Below, one piece after another: positions 41,700 to 50,243 of a stretch of DNA of 64,000 nucleotides. Source of the DNA: DASUPK01 sp963728875 (GTDB taxonomy: Bacteria > Actinomycetota > Thermoleophilia > Solirubrobacterales > 70-9); contig CAVSLJ010000003.1 of NCBI GenBank assembly GCA_963728875.1, forward strand, positions 124,001 through 188,000. The letters run 5' to 3'. The number at the start of each line of letters is the position of its first letter. Position 1 is the first letter of the stretch. Below the pieces are notes generated by a model. That model had not been told where the DNA came from. It saw only the letters and a list, made by a program, of their open reading frames with translations, and did not search any database. The position numbers were made by a program, and so were the translations under genes.

Positions 41700-44021
41700 C
41701 TAGGCCGCTCTGAGGAGCTTGATGCGGAGCTGATCGGCCGGCTCGATCACCTGGTCATAGCCGTCGGCCAGCTGCGCCATCGACACTTCCCACGTGCGGC
41801 CGCGGGCCGCCTCCAGCCCCTGGCGACCGAGCTTGGCGCGCCAAGCCGGGGAATCGGCGATCTGCAGGAGGGCGGCTGCCAGCATGCCGGCGTCCGGGTC
41901 GCAGAGGCGTCCGGTCTCGCCGTCCTCCACGATCGACGCCGGGCCGCCTTCGTTGACGGCCACCACCGGGAGGCCGCTGGCGCCCGCCTCGACCAGGACC
42001 TGGCCGAACGTGTCGGTGCGGCTGCAGAAGAGGAAGAGGTCAGCGCTGGCGTAGGCTCGCGGCAGGTCATCGCCATCGAGCCAGCCGAGGAATGTGGCGC
42101 GGTCGCCGAGACGGTCGCGGAGCATCTCCCCCTCCGGGCCACCTCCCGCGAGCAGCAGGTGCAGCCGTGGATCGGTCTCGTGCGCCCGGATGAAGGAGTC
42201 AGCAAGCAGCTCCACCCCCTTCTCCTTGGTCTGCCTCCCTACATATAGAACCTTGATCTCCCCGGAAAAGGCGTCGGCGTCGCGCAGGGCCGGGTCGAAC
42301 CGCGCCGTGTCCACGCCGCGGCCCCAGCGGCCGATCGCCTCGCGCTCGATCCCGAGTCGGGTCAGGGACTCGTCGCTGGCGGGGCTCGGCGAGAGCACGC
42401 GCGCGCACTGCCGGTAGAAGACGGAGAGCGCCATGTCGGCACCCTTCTCCAATGCGTCCGAGGCCGACCGCAGGCCGGCATAGGCCCCCAGCTCGGTGTG
42501 CCAGCTGCCCAGCACCGGCAGCTCCATGATCCGGGCGAGCAGGGTCGCCATCACGCCCGCGGGTCCGGGGGCGGTGACGTGAACGGCGTCGAAGTGTCCC
42601 TCGGCCAATGCCTCGACCATGGCCGGCAGGCTCGGCATGCCGATCTCCAGGCCGGCGTAGAAGGGGATCTCGACCTCGGCGACGGCTGAGAGGCGGCGGT
42701 CGACGTTGCGGTCGGTCCCGATCACCTCCACCTCGTAGCCCGGGACGCCGAGCTCCCGGATCCGCTCGATCGTGTGGGTCACCCCGTGGACGCCGCCGAT
42801 CGCGTCGGCGATCAGGGCGATCCGCCTGGGGCCCTCGGATGGGTTGAGCTTGTCCTTCTCCTTGCCGAGGAAGGCCGCCGCCGGGGCATAGGGAATCGCC
42901 GTGACCGCGGCGCGGAACAGCTGCCGGCCCGCGTCCATCGCCGTGGCGGTCAGCTCCTCGGAGCCTCCGTCGCCCACGGCCTCGACGGTGGACTCGACCA
43001 CCTTGCGCAGCCGCCGCTCGTGGACGCGCCGCGCCTTGCGCTCGAGCTCGGCGTGGCTGAACTCCTCGCTCTGCATGTGGTCGATCAGAGCCCGGCCGGG
43101 CTCGAGGCCGACCGCTTCGGTGAAGGCGCTGAGCAGGGCACGGGCGTCCTCGGGGCCGATCTCTCCTCCATCCTCGCCGCGCCGGGCATCGCCCTCGCTC
43201 ATCACGCGCTCGGCGATCTCGAGGATCGCATCGGCTCGCATGTCCTCCGCTCCGCGTCCGGGCATCCCGGTCCCGTTCGCGGAGGCGTCCTTGATCAGCA
43301 GCGCCCGGGTGGCGAGGCCCATCGCGGCGTGCGCCCACTTGGCGGCGCTGCCCTGTTCGCCGCGCGCCTCGGCGCGGCCCTCGCGGATGTGGCGCAGAAA
43401 CTCTTCCGGCGTGGCCGCGGGGGGCGTCTCGGTGAACGTCCGCCCGATGTCCACGCCGGCGTGATCGTCCGAGCCGCCGGTGCCGGTACCACCGTGCGTC
43501 TCGATGTAGATCGCGGCCGGCATGTTGAGCTCGCGCGCGCGGGAGCCGTTGCGGGTCTCCCAAACCGGGAACAGCTGCGCGAGCCGCCGCCTGTGCGCCG
43601 GAGAGAGGGGCGCCTCGACCGCGTAGAAGGGATGTGCCAGGGAGCAGGAGATCCCGTTGGAGTGCAGGTACTCCGCGCACGCCTCGACGTCGCGGTTGTG
43701 CTCCTGCAGCCAGGCGTGATCGTCGGGGGTGATCCCGAGGCAGAGCAGGTGAACGGCCTGCGGCTCGCCGCGAAACCAGACGGTGAGCTCCTCGGAGATG
43801 AAGACGTCGTCCCGATCGGCGATCTCCAGGCAGCCGTCGATCGTGTCGTGATCGGTGATCGTCACGAAGTCCATGCCGCGCCGCTTGGCGAGCTCGTAGA
43901 CCTCGTCAGGGGGAGTCGCGCACTCGGGAAGGCCGAGGCTCCGCTGGATGCCGAGCTTGGAGATCTCGGACGCAGTGGAGTGGCAGTGCAGATCGACCCG
44001 GCTGGTCGAAATGGGGTTCAT
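41700..44021 (-). CDS. PHP phosphoesterase-glycosyltransferase (GT4) fusion
   Basis: 773 residues. Residues 9-230 are a PHP domain: metal ligands DLHCHST (H12, H14), TITDHDTIDG, SLAHPF and GGSDDHAG. Residues 230-390 are an unassigned helical linker. Residues about 394-773 are a GT4 glycosyltransferase: RRIALIADAIGGVHGV acceptor half, GRQTKEKGVELLADS, and the donor-site region CSRTDTFGQVLVEAGASG. One chain could make a glycosylated phospho-product and hydrolyse it, as in trehalose or glucosylglycerate synthesis. ATG 44021 has AGAGGG upstream; GTG 44054 is an alternative. Confidence 0.88.
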   Translation of the reverse strand: MNPISTSRVDLHCHSTASEISKLGIQRSLGLPECATPPDEVYELAKRRGMDFVTITDHDTIDGCLEIADRDDVFISEELTVWFRGEPQAVHLLCLGITPDDHAWLQEHNRDVEACAEYLHSNGISCSLAHPFYAVEAPLSPAHRRRLAQLFPVWETRNGSRARELNMPAAIYIETHGGTGTGGSDDHAGVDIGRTFTETPPAATPEEFLRHIREGRAEARGEQGSAAKWAHAAMGLATRALLIKDASANGTGMPGRGAEDMRADAILEIAERVMSEGDARRGEDGGEIGPEDARALLSAFTEAVGLEPGRALIDHMQSEEFSHAELERKARRVHERRLRKVVESTVEAVGDGGSEELTATAMDAGRQLFRAAVTAIPYAPAAAFLGKEKDKLNPSEGPRRIALIADAIGGVHGVTHTIERIRELGVPGYEVEVIGTDRNVDRRLSAVAEVEIPFYAGLEIGMPSLPAMVEALAEGHFDAVHVTAPGPAGVMATLLARIMELPVLGSWHTELGAYAGLRSASDALEKGADMALSVFYRQCARVLSPSPASDESLTRLGIEREAIGRWGRGVDTARFDPALRDADAFSGEIKVLYVGRQTKEKGVELLADSFIRAHETDPRLHLLLAGGGPEGEMLRDRLGDRATFLGWLDGDDLPRAYASADLFLFCSRTDTFGQVLVEAGASGLPVVAVNEGGPASIVEDGETGRLCDPDAGMLAAALLQIADSPAWRAKLGRQGLEAARGRTWEVSMAQLADGYDQVIEPADQLRIKLLRAA

Positions 44022-44148
44022 CTGACCCTCTCTCTTTCGTTCTCCTTGACACACGCAGGGTGCCCGTATGCAGGGAAAATCCCGTTACGAGGTCGTGTCC
44101 CGCACGTAAAGAGGTCGTGAACGGCACCGTTGCCACACTTGGGCCGCA
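44022..44148. other. Divergent intergenic region
   Basis: 127 bases between the PHP-glycosyltransferase and GH31 genes. The minus-strand side has a purine-rich ribosome site; on the plus side CACACT lies 8 bases before GTG 44149. No operator-like repeat seen. Confidence 0.4.
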
Positions 44149-46269
44149 GTGGGCGTCGCATCCGAGAGGGAAGTCCCCGAAGGGGCGTTGTGGAGCGCAG
44201 ACGAGCTTGCCGCACGGCTGCTCGCGGGGCTGCGCCCGTGGGCGTGCCGGGGCGTGGCCCGCGACCAGCTGATCACGCTCACCGAGGGTGTGCTGGTCCA
44301 CGAGGAGCGGGAGGCGCCGGTGATGCTCGATGAGGAGCAGTTCGAGGTCTCCTCTCCCGCTCCCGACCGCCTGTTGATCACGGTCGACCCCCCGGGCGAC
44401 TGGATGCGGCTCGGGGTGAGCTGGCCGCTCCTCGAAGCGGAGCGGGTCACCGGACTCGGAGCGCGCCACGGCCTCGACTTCGACCAGCGCGGCCGCCTCG
44501 TCCAGCTCGGAGCCGACCGCCGCTACACCGGCCCTGACTGCCCGCCGGAGTTCCTGGAGCAGGGCGGCATCCCCCAGGGGGACTACGCCCCCGTGCCCTG
44601 GTTGCTTTCCTCGGCGGGCTGGGCCGCCTGGATCGAGACCACGGGTCCCGGAGTCGAGGTCGACCTGACCGGCGATGTGGCGGCGGTCTCGGTGCGGGCG
44701 GCCTCTGGCCCCTTGCGCGTTCACCTCTTCACCGGACCGACCCCGGCGGCCCGGCTGCGCTCCTACCTCCGCGAGACCGGCATGCCCGCGCTGCTGCCCG
44801 AGTGGGCCTACGGCCACTGGAAGAGCCGCGACGTCTACGAGCATCAGGACGACGTCGAGGACGACTGGCACGGCTACCGTGAGAACGATCTCCCCCTCGA
44901 CGCGATCGTGATTGATTCCCCCTGGGAGACGCAGTACAACACCTGGCGCTTCAATCCCCACCAGTTCCCCGATGCGCCCGGGCTGGTCAAGGGGATGCGC
45001 GAGGACGGGGTGCGGACCGTTGTCTGGGTGACGCCCTGGGTCAACCTCGAGTCGATCGACGGCCAGCGACCGCCGGACGCGGAGTCGGAGCGGCTCCACG
45101 CCGAGCCGGCGGAGAACTACGCCGAGGGCGCCGGCGCCGGGCACTACGTCCGGGCCGCGAACGGCGACCCCTACGTCGGCCGCTGGTGGATGGGAACCGG
45201 CTCGATCGTGGACTTCACCTCGGCGGCTGCGCGTGACTGGTGGCGCGAGCTCTCCCGCGACGTCTTCGAGCTGGGTGTCGAGGGCGTCAAGGCCGACGAC
45301 GGCGAGGGCTACTACTTCCCGCCGGACGCCGAGCTCGCCGACGGGCGCCTCGGGGTCCAGGCCGCCTGGGAATACGGACGGCTCTATCGCGAGACGACCC
45401 AGCAGGCGCTCGACGAGGTCCACGGCGAGGGGCGGGGCGTGGTCTTCGGCCGGTCCGGCTGGACCGGCCAGCAGGCGACCGGGATGCTCTGGGGCGGCGA
45501 CCAGGCCTCCGACTTCTGGTCGCTCCGGGCTCTGCTCACCTCGCTGCTCACCTGCGCCGCCACTGGCTTCTCCAACCTCTCCCACGACGTCGGTGGCTAC
45601 CTCGGCCGGCGCCTGGCCGAGCGCTGTGAGCCCGAGCTGCTGGTCCGCTGGGCACAGCTCGGCGCGCTCACCCCGCTGATGCAGGCCCACGGACGCTTCC
45701 AGCAGGAGGCGTGGACCTACGACGGCCAGGTGCTCGACGACTACCGGGAGGCCGTGCAGCTCCATGAGCGCCTGGTCCCCTACATCCGAGCCGCCGCAGC
45801 GACCGCGGCGCGCAGTGGCCTGCCGATCATGCGCCCGCTCTGCCTCGTCGATCCCGAGGATCCGGAGGGCTGGGAGATTCCCGACTCCTACATGTTCGGC
45901 CCGTCGCTCTGGGTCGCACCGGTGCTGGACGAGGGAGCGACGGAGCGACGGACCTACCTGCCGCGGGGGGAATGGTTCAACTGGTGGACCGGCGAGCGAA
46001 TCGCCGGCGGCCGCTGGATCGACGCCGACGCCCCACTCGACCGGATCCCGCTCTGGGTCCGGGCCGGCTCGCTGGTCGTCACCTACCCGGCGGATGACGT
46101 CGCGCGTGGCCTGGGCAACGAGAACCCTTCGCGCCCGCTTGAGGCGACCCTCTGGGGTGAGCCCGCCTTGGGCCACACGAGCGCCCGCCTCGCGGACGGC
46201 ACCCGCATCTCATGGCGGCGCGGCGAGTGGTCGGTGAGCAACGACCGCCCCGTGCGGTTCGTGGCGTGA
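44149..46269 (+). CDS. Glycoside hydrolase family 31 (alpha-glucosidase/xylosidase)
   Basis: 706 residues. Catalytic TIM barrel from about residue 215: AYGHWKSRD, VIDSPWETQYNTW, nucleophile Asp near residue 382 in VEGVKADDGEGYYFP, acid/base Asp in LWGGDQASDFWS, and the LSHDVGGY loop. The C-terminal region is the usual beta domain. No signal peptide, so it should act in the cytoplasm on an imported or internal alpha-glycoside, possibly the product made by the adjacent fusion enzyme. GTG start. Confidence 0.9.
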   Translation: MGVASEREVPEGALWSADELAARLLAGLRPWACRGVARDQLITLTEGVLVHEEREAPVMLDEEQFEVSSPAPDRLLITVDPPGDWMRLGVSWPLLEAERVTGLGARHGLDFDQRGRLVQLGADRRYTGPDCPPEFLEQGGIPQGDYAPVPWLLSSAGWAAWIETTGPGVEVDLTGDVAAVSVRAASGPLRVHLFTGPTPAARLRSYLRETGMPALLPEWAYGHWKSRDVYEHQDDVEDDWHGYRENDLPLDAIVIDSPWETQYNTWRFNPHQFPDAPGLVKGMREDGVRTVVWVTPWVNLESIDGQRPPDAESERLHAEPAENYAEGAGAGHYVRAANGDPYVGRWWMGTGSIVDFTSAAARDWWRELSRDVFELGVEGVKADDGEGYYFPPDAELADGRLGVQAAWEYGRLYRETTQQALDEVHGEGRGVVFGRSGWTGQQATGMLWGGDQASDFWSLRALLTSLLTCAATGFSNLSHDVGGYLGRRLAERCEPELLVRWAQLGALTPLMQAHGRFQQEAWTYDGQVLDDYREAVQLHERLVPYIRAAAATAARSGLPIMRPLCLVDPEDPEGWEIPDSYMFGPSLWVAPVLDEGATERRTYLPRGEWFNWWTGERIAGGRWIDADAPLDRIPLWVRAGSLVVTYPADDVARGLGNENPSRPLEATLWGEPALGHTSARLADGTRISWRRGEWSVSNDRPVRFVA

Positions 46270-46307
46270 CAGAATCGCCCGGAGCAACCGAGCGATAGGG
46301 GCTGCTG

Positions 46308-46973
46308 ATGAAGAGGGGAGTTCGCGGAGTTCTGGCAATCGGGACCGCAGCGGCGGCGCTGGTCGGGTGGACACCGGCGGCCGGGGCGAGCAGCGTCCAG
46401 GATGCGGCCTGCGCCGCGAACCTGGGGGCGAGCATCGTGCAGCCGGACGGCGACCTGAAGGTGGCCCAGACGTTCACCGCCCTGCACACCGGCGGCTTGG
46501 ACACCGCGAGCACGGCAGTGACCACTCCGGTCGGCGCCACCCCGGGCGACTGGAGGCTCGAGATCGCCGCAACGATCGGCGGCGCGCCCGCAGGCGTGCT
46601 CGCCTCGACGACCGTGCCGAATACGCTCGCCCCCAACACTCAAGGCACCATCACGGGCACCTTCGCCAACCCGCCGGCCGTGACCGCGGGTGGGGAGTTC
46701 GCGCTGCTCATCTCGCGTCCCGGATCCAACGGCTACCACGTCGCCGAGCAGGGCGGTGATCCCTGCCCCGGCCAGGGCTACTACCAGAACGCACCATCGG
46801 GGCCGTTCCTGATCGACAACTTCGTCGACTTCCGGTTCGCGACGACCGTTCGGGTTCCCGACGCGACGACCACCACCACCACGCCGAAGTGCAAGAAGAA
46901 GAAGCACAAGAAGCACGCGCACGCGGCGAAGAAGAAGCACAAGAAGTGCAAGAAGAAGAAGAAGCGGAAGTAA
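46308..46973 (+). CDS. Secreted protein with Lys-rich C-terminal tail
   Basis: 221 residues. Signal peptide with AGASS cleavage region, one beta-rich domain of about 150 residues, a short Thr stretch and a tail of about 35 residues that is more than half lysine with a few His and Cys. Such polycationic tails could bind anionic wall polymers or polyphosphate. No catalytic motif. The tail is encoded by AAG repeats and is liable to slippage. Confidence 0.7.
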   Translation: MKRGVRGVLAIGTAAAALVGWTPAAGASSVQDAACAANLGASIVQPDGDLKVAQTFTALHTGGLDTASTAVTTPVGATPGDWRLEIAATIGGAPAGVLASTTVPNTLAPNTQGTITGTFANPPAVTAGGEFALLISRPGSNGYHVAEQGGDPCPGQGYYQNAPSGPFLIDNFVDFRFATTVRVPDATTTTTTPKCKKKKHKKHAHAAKKKHKKCKKKKKRK

Positions 46974-46980
46974 GCCTGGG

Positions 46981-47736
46981 TTAGGTCGGGCGGCGCGGCG
47001 CCGGGGTGGTGCGGCGCTGGATCTGCTCGTGGCGCTCCGCGCGCTGCTCGGCTTCTTGGTTGGCGCGCTCGCGATCCAGGCGCGCCTGCTCGGCCTGGGC
47101 CTCGGCCTGCGCGGCAGCGCGGGCAGCGGCCTCAGCCTGCTGACGGGCGCGCTCCGCGGCCTTCGCGGTGCGGCGGGCCTCCCGCGCGCGGCTCAGGTAT
47201 CCGTCAACGGCGCGCTCGAGCCGCCTCCAGGTTCCGGTCTCCTCCTGGCGCTTCCAGAAAGCGGCGAAGCGGTCGTCGAGCAGCTCGCGCCGGGCCTCGA
47301 GGTAGACGGCGAGCACGTCGAGGCCGCGATAGGCGGTCCGGTGCTGCGCCCGGGCGGCGAGCCTCGGATCGAGGTCCGGTGCCTTCCCCGCTCTCTCCCG
47401 GACCCTGCCGGCGTCGCTCCGCTGCAGTTCCTTGAGATGCCCGCGGACGCGGGGCAGCATCACGTCGCAGTCGTGGATCTCGCCGAGGATGTCCTGCAGG
47501 TCGCGGGCTCGGCGGCGCGCTGTGTCGGCCGGCCGTCCGAAGCAGAAGCCGGTCACCTCGAGCACATAGCGAAGTCGCTTCGCGGCGATGCGCATGTCGT
47601 GTTGGGCCCTCTTCTCGCCGTCGAGGGCGCGCGGGGCGAAATCCATCATCTCGTCGAGCCTCACCTGCACGATCCGGGCGGCGTTCTCTCCGAGGGCGCG
47701 CGACGGGTCGAGCTTCTTCACCGGTCGGGCCTTCAC
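46981..47736 (-). CDS. CHAD-domain protein with coiled-coil tail
   Basis: 251 residues. CHAD hallmark His residues lie in KRAQHDMRIAAKRLRYVLEV, followed by DLQDILGEIHDCDVMLPR. CHAD domains bind inorganic polyphosphate. The last 90 residues are an Ala/Glu/Arg-rich coiled coil. It covers about half of a typical 300-residue CHAD domain; the other half may be the protein encoded just upstream, to which it is coupled by an ATGA overlap. Confidence 0.85.
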   Translation of the reverse strand: MKARPVKKLDPSRALGENAARIVQVRLDEMMDFAPRALDGEKRAQHDMRIAAKRLRYVLEVTGFCFGRPADTARRRARDLQDILGEIHDCDVMLPRVRGHLKELQRSDAGRVRERAGKAPDLDPRLAARAQHRTAYRGLDVLAVYLEARRELLDDRFAAFWKRQEETGTWRRLERAVDGYLSRAREARRTAKAAERARQQAEAAARAAAQAEAQAEQARLDRERANQEAEQRAERHEQIQRRTTPAPRRPT

Positions 47737-48218
47737 GCGACGGACTCCCGGGCGCCGGCGACGAGCTCGTCGATGCTCTCCCGCAGCGGACGGAGGCTCT
47801 CCTCCGCCACCAGCGGCGCGAGCTCCTCGTTCGCCCGCTCCTGCTCGGTCCGGAACCGGTCGATCAGCGAGGCGACCCCGCGGCGATCCGGAGCGGCCAT
47901 CTGATCATTGAAGTTGTGGAGCGCTGCGATCGCCACGTCTCGATCCCGGCGCTCACCCAGGGCGTCCGCGAGCCGCTTCACCTCGCTGAGCGCCTGCCCG
48001 TACGGCTCGGCCGGGAAGCAGGGCTCGAAGATCTCGAGCGCGGCCCGGAGCCGTCTGGTCGCCACCCGCATGTCGTGGACCCGCTCGATGTCGCCGGTGT
48101 CCAGCACCCCCTCGGCATGCTCCGCGAGCTCCGCGCCCCGGACGGAGACGATCCTGGCGGCTGCCTCGGCATAGGGCTGCTCGGCCGTCAGATCGGGGAT
48201 TGGCTTCGCCTTGGCCAC
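47733..48218 (-). CDS. CHAD-domain half protein
   Basis: 161 residues with the same helical pattern: ERVHDMRVATRRLRAALEIF, then ALGERRDRDVAIAAL. It corresponds to the other half of a CHAD domain. Together with its neighbour it probably forms one split domain that binds polyphosphate. It lies 14 bases downstream of the MarR gene on the same strand. Confidence 0.82.
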   Translation of the reverse strand: MAKAKPIPDLTAEQPYAEAAARIVSVRGAELAEHAEGVLDTGDIERVHDMRVATRRLRAALEIFEPCFPAEPYGQALSEVKRLADALGERRDRDVAIAALHNFNDQMAAPDRRGVASLIDRFRTEQERANEELAPLVAEESLRPLRESIDELVAGARESVA

Positions 48219-48232
48219 TGGGTGGCCGAAGG

Positions 48233-48742
48233 CTACCGGCGGCGCGGGCGCGGGCGTGGCTTCCGCGGTGCATGGGGCCTCGGCGGCGGCGGGGGTCGCC
48301 GCGGCGGTGGCTTGCCGCCGAGCACCGCGTCGAGCGCGCCCAGGGATCTCACCAGCGCATCGGCCTCCGGCTTCGGCAGGCCGGCGACGAGCGGGTCGAG
48401 CCCGCCTCGCAGGAGCCGCCGGGCGGAGCGAAGCACCAGGCGGCCCTGCTCGGTCAGGACGAGGGCCTGCCGGCGGCGGTCTGCCTCCGCCGCGGTTCGC
48501 TCCACCCAGCCCGCGGCGCCGAGCGAGGCGACCAGCTGGGAGACCGCGGACCTCGAGATCGAGGCGGCCCGGGCCAGGTCGGAGGCGCCGACGGCACCGC
48601 GATCGAGCTGGTCCAGGGCCAGGTACTGCGCCACGGTCAGCGGCGGGTCGTGCTGGGCCAGGGACCGCTCCACCCAGCGGCCGATCTGGGGCGCGACACG
48701 GGCCAGCGCGGTGGCCGGGTCAGCGGCTGGTCTGGGAGGCAC
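48233..48742 (-). CDS. MarR-family regulator with Pro/Arg tail
   Basis: 169 residues. Winged helix-turn-helix with recognition region ARAASISRSAVSQLVASL and wing AEADRRRQALVLTEQG. The last 25 residues are almost only Pro and Arg, an unusual addition for a MarR protein. GTG start with TAAACT 8 bases upstream. It lies at the head of the CHAD pair and divergent from the DedA-like gene, so it likely controls both directions. Confidence 0.85.
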   Translation of the reverse strand: MPPRPAADPATALARVAPQIGRWVERSLAQHDPPLTVAQYLALDQLDRGAVGASDLARAASISRSAVSQLVASLGAAGWVERTAAEADRRRQALVLTEQGRLVLRSARRLLRGGLDPLVAGLPKPEADALVRSLGALDAVLGGKPPPRRPPPPPRPHAPRKPRPRPRRR

Positions 48743-48749
48743 GGGCCAT

Positions 48750-48779
48750 CAGTTTAGTTCAGTTTGCTTAACTAGTTTC
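48750..48779. promoter_or_regulatory. Divergent MarR/DedA control region
   Basis: An A/T-rich 30-base island with repeated AGTT on the plus strand and AACTAG as a partial inverse. It holds the minus-strand -10 and a plus-strand TTAACT 6 bases before ATG 48780. Suited to binding of the MarR protein itself. Confidence 0.45.
48751..48756 (-). promoter_or_regulatory. -10 box of leaderless MarR transcript
   Basis: TAAACT on the minus strand, 8 bases before GTG 48742; part of the divergent control region. Confidence 0.55.
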
Positions 48780-49286
48780 ATGCTATTCGGAGTGCTTTTG
48801 TTGATGATCCCCGAAAGCGCCTGCATCCCGGTGCCCAGCGAGGTCACCCTGATGGCGGCCGGGTTCGGCGTCCATCAGGGGGCGATCGGCCTTCCTGCGG
48901 CCGTCGCGGCGGCGACGCTGGGGAACCTGATCGGCTCACTGATCGCATATGCCGCCGGTCGCCTCCTCGCCCTGCCCGCCTCGTTGGCTCGCCGCAGCGA
49001 CGCGCTCTTCGCGAGGCACGGCTCGTCGGCGGTGTTCGTCGGCCGGCTGCTGCCCCTGGTTCGATCGTTCATCTCGGTCCCGGCGGGACACGCCCGAGTG
49101 CCCGTCCCGCTCTTCATCGCCCTGACGGTCGCCGGATGCGCGGTCTGGAGCATGGCCTTCGTGCTGGCCGGCGCTTGGACCGGCGCCGCCTGGCACGCGG
49201 TCGCGGGGGCGGTCGGCCACGCCCTGCTCGCCATCGGGGTGCTCACCCTCCTGTGGCTCGCGGCGGGACGGCCGCTACGCGGCTAG
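48780..49286 (+). CDS. DedA-family (SNARE-associated/VTT) membrane protein
   Basis: 168 residues, short for the family (about 200). Motifs PESACIPVPSE and FVGRLLPLVRSFISVPAG are the conserved acidic and Arg sites of DedA/VTT proteins, proton-dependent lipid (undecaprenyl phosphate) carriers or flippases. Its stop overlaps the ppx gene tail to tail by 12 bases. Confidence 0.85.
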   Translation: MLFGVLLLMIPESACIPVPSEVTLMAAGFGVHQGAIGLPAAVAAATLGNLIGSLIAYAAGRLLALPASLARRSDALFARHGSSAVFVGRLLPLVRSFISVPAGHARVPVPLFIALTVAGCAVWSMAFVLAGAWTGAAWHAVAGAVGHALLAIGVLTLLWLAAGRPLRG

Positions 49287-50180
49287 CTTCTCGTGATCCC
49301 CGTTCACGTTGCCGTTCAGCAGCGTGAGGATGATTCCCTCGCGGAGCCCGCCCTTGCCGATCTGCAGCGGCTGGCCGAGCAGGTCGGAGAACTTCTCGAG
49401 CAGCAGGACGCCGGCGGGCAGCAGCTTGACGCGCCGCGAGTCGAGCTCGAAGCGCTTCGCGACCTCGTAGATCTCGTCGCTGGAGAGCACACGGACGGCC
49501 CGCTCGAGCGTCTCGTACTCGAGCACGGCCCCGACGAGGGTTCGCAGTGAGGTGGCGCTGCCGCCCACGGCGACCGCCTGATCGGGTTGCTCCAGCTCCA
49601 CCTCCTCGAAGAAGTCCGAGATGTGGTCTCGCAGCTCGCGAATCTCCGAAGCCGAGGGCGGATCCGACTCGAGGTGCTCCTCGGTGAGCAACCCGGAACC
49701 GATCTTGAACGACTTCACCTCGGTGACGCCGTCGGCCATCGTCCCGTAGATCACCTCGGACGAGCCGCCCCCGACGTCCACCACGGCGACCTTCCCCTCC
49801 ACCGGGTGGCTGAGGGACTTGGTCGCCCCGATGAAAGCGAAGCGGCCCTCCTCGTCTTCGTCGAGGACATCAACCTCGACCCCGGCGATCTCCTCGATCT
49901 CCTCGACGACCTTGTCGCGGTTCTTGGCCTCGCGGATGGCGGCGGTCGCCACGGTCTTGACCGTCTCGGCACCCATCTCCTCGGCGAGCCGCCGCTGCGT
50001 GGCCACGACGTCGGCGACCTCGGCGATCTTCTCGGCGGTGATCCGCCCGTTCTTGGAGGCGTCCTTGCCGATTCGCGTGTAGGCGCGTTGCTCCATCACC
50101 TTGCGGAGCTGGCCATCAGACGGCTCAGCGACGAGCAGCCGCGTCGTGTTCGAGCCGATGTCGATCGCCCCACAGAGCAT
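49275..50180 (-). CDS. ppx: Exopolyphosphatase/guanosine pentaphosphatase (Ppx/GppA)
   Basis: 301 residues, ASKHA fold. Phosphate loops AIDIGSNTTRLLVAE and VVDVGGGSSEVIYG, with ATAAIREAKN between. It is the short, single-domain form without the HD C-terminus, common in Actinobacteria. It removes terminal phosphates from polyphosphate or pppGpp. Together with ppk1 and the CHAD genes it makes a local polyphosphate set. Confidence 0.93.
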   Translation of the reverse strand: MLCGAIDIGSNTTRLLVAEPSDGQLRKVMEQRAYTRIGKDASKNGRITAEKIAEVADVVATQRRLAEEMGAETVKTVATAAIREAKNRDKVVEEIEEIAGVEVDVLDEDEEGRFAFIGATKSLSHPVEGKVAVVDVGGGSSEVIYGTMADGVTEVKSFKIGSGLLTEEHLESDPPSASEIRELRDHISDFFEEVELEQPDQAVAVGGSATSLRTLVGAVLEYETLERAVRVLSSDEIYEVAKRFELDSRRVKLLPAGVLLLEKFSDLLGQPLQIGKGGLREGIILTLLNGNVNGDHEKLAA

Positions 50181-50243
50181 CTCAACGGTGATTCTCTCAG
50201 GGCAACCGGATCAAGCCCCGCCGCAAGTCCGCAGCTTGCGCGG

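Noticed and set aside
42199..43680. 493-codon minus-strand frame
   Set aside because: Out-of-frame shadow of the PHP-glycosyltransferase gene; Arg-rich with no motifs.
43906..46176. 756-codon minus-strand frame
   Set aside because: Antisense of the GH31 gene, which has clear catalytic motifs.
46880..46970. AAG-rich simple repeat
   Set aside because: Coding repeats for the Lys-rich tail; not a separate element.
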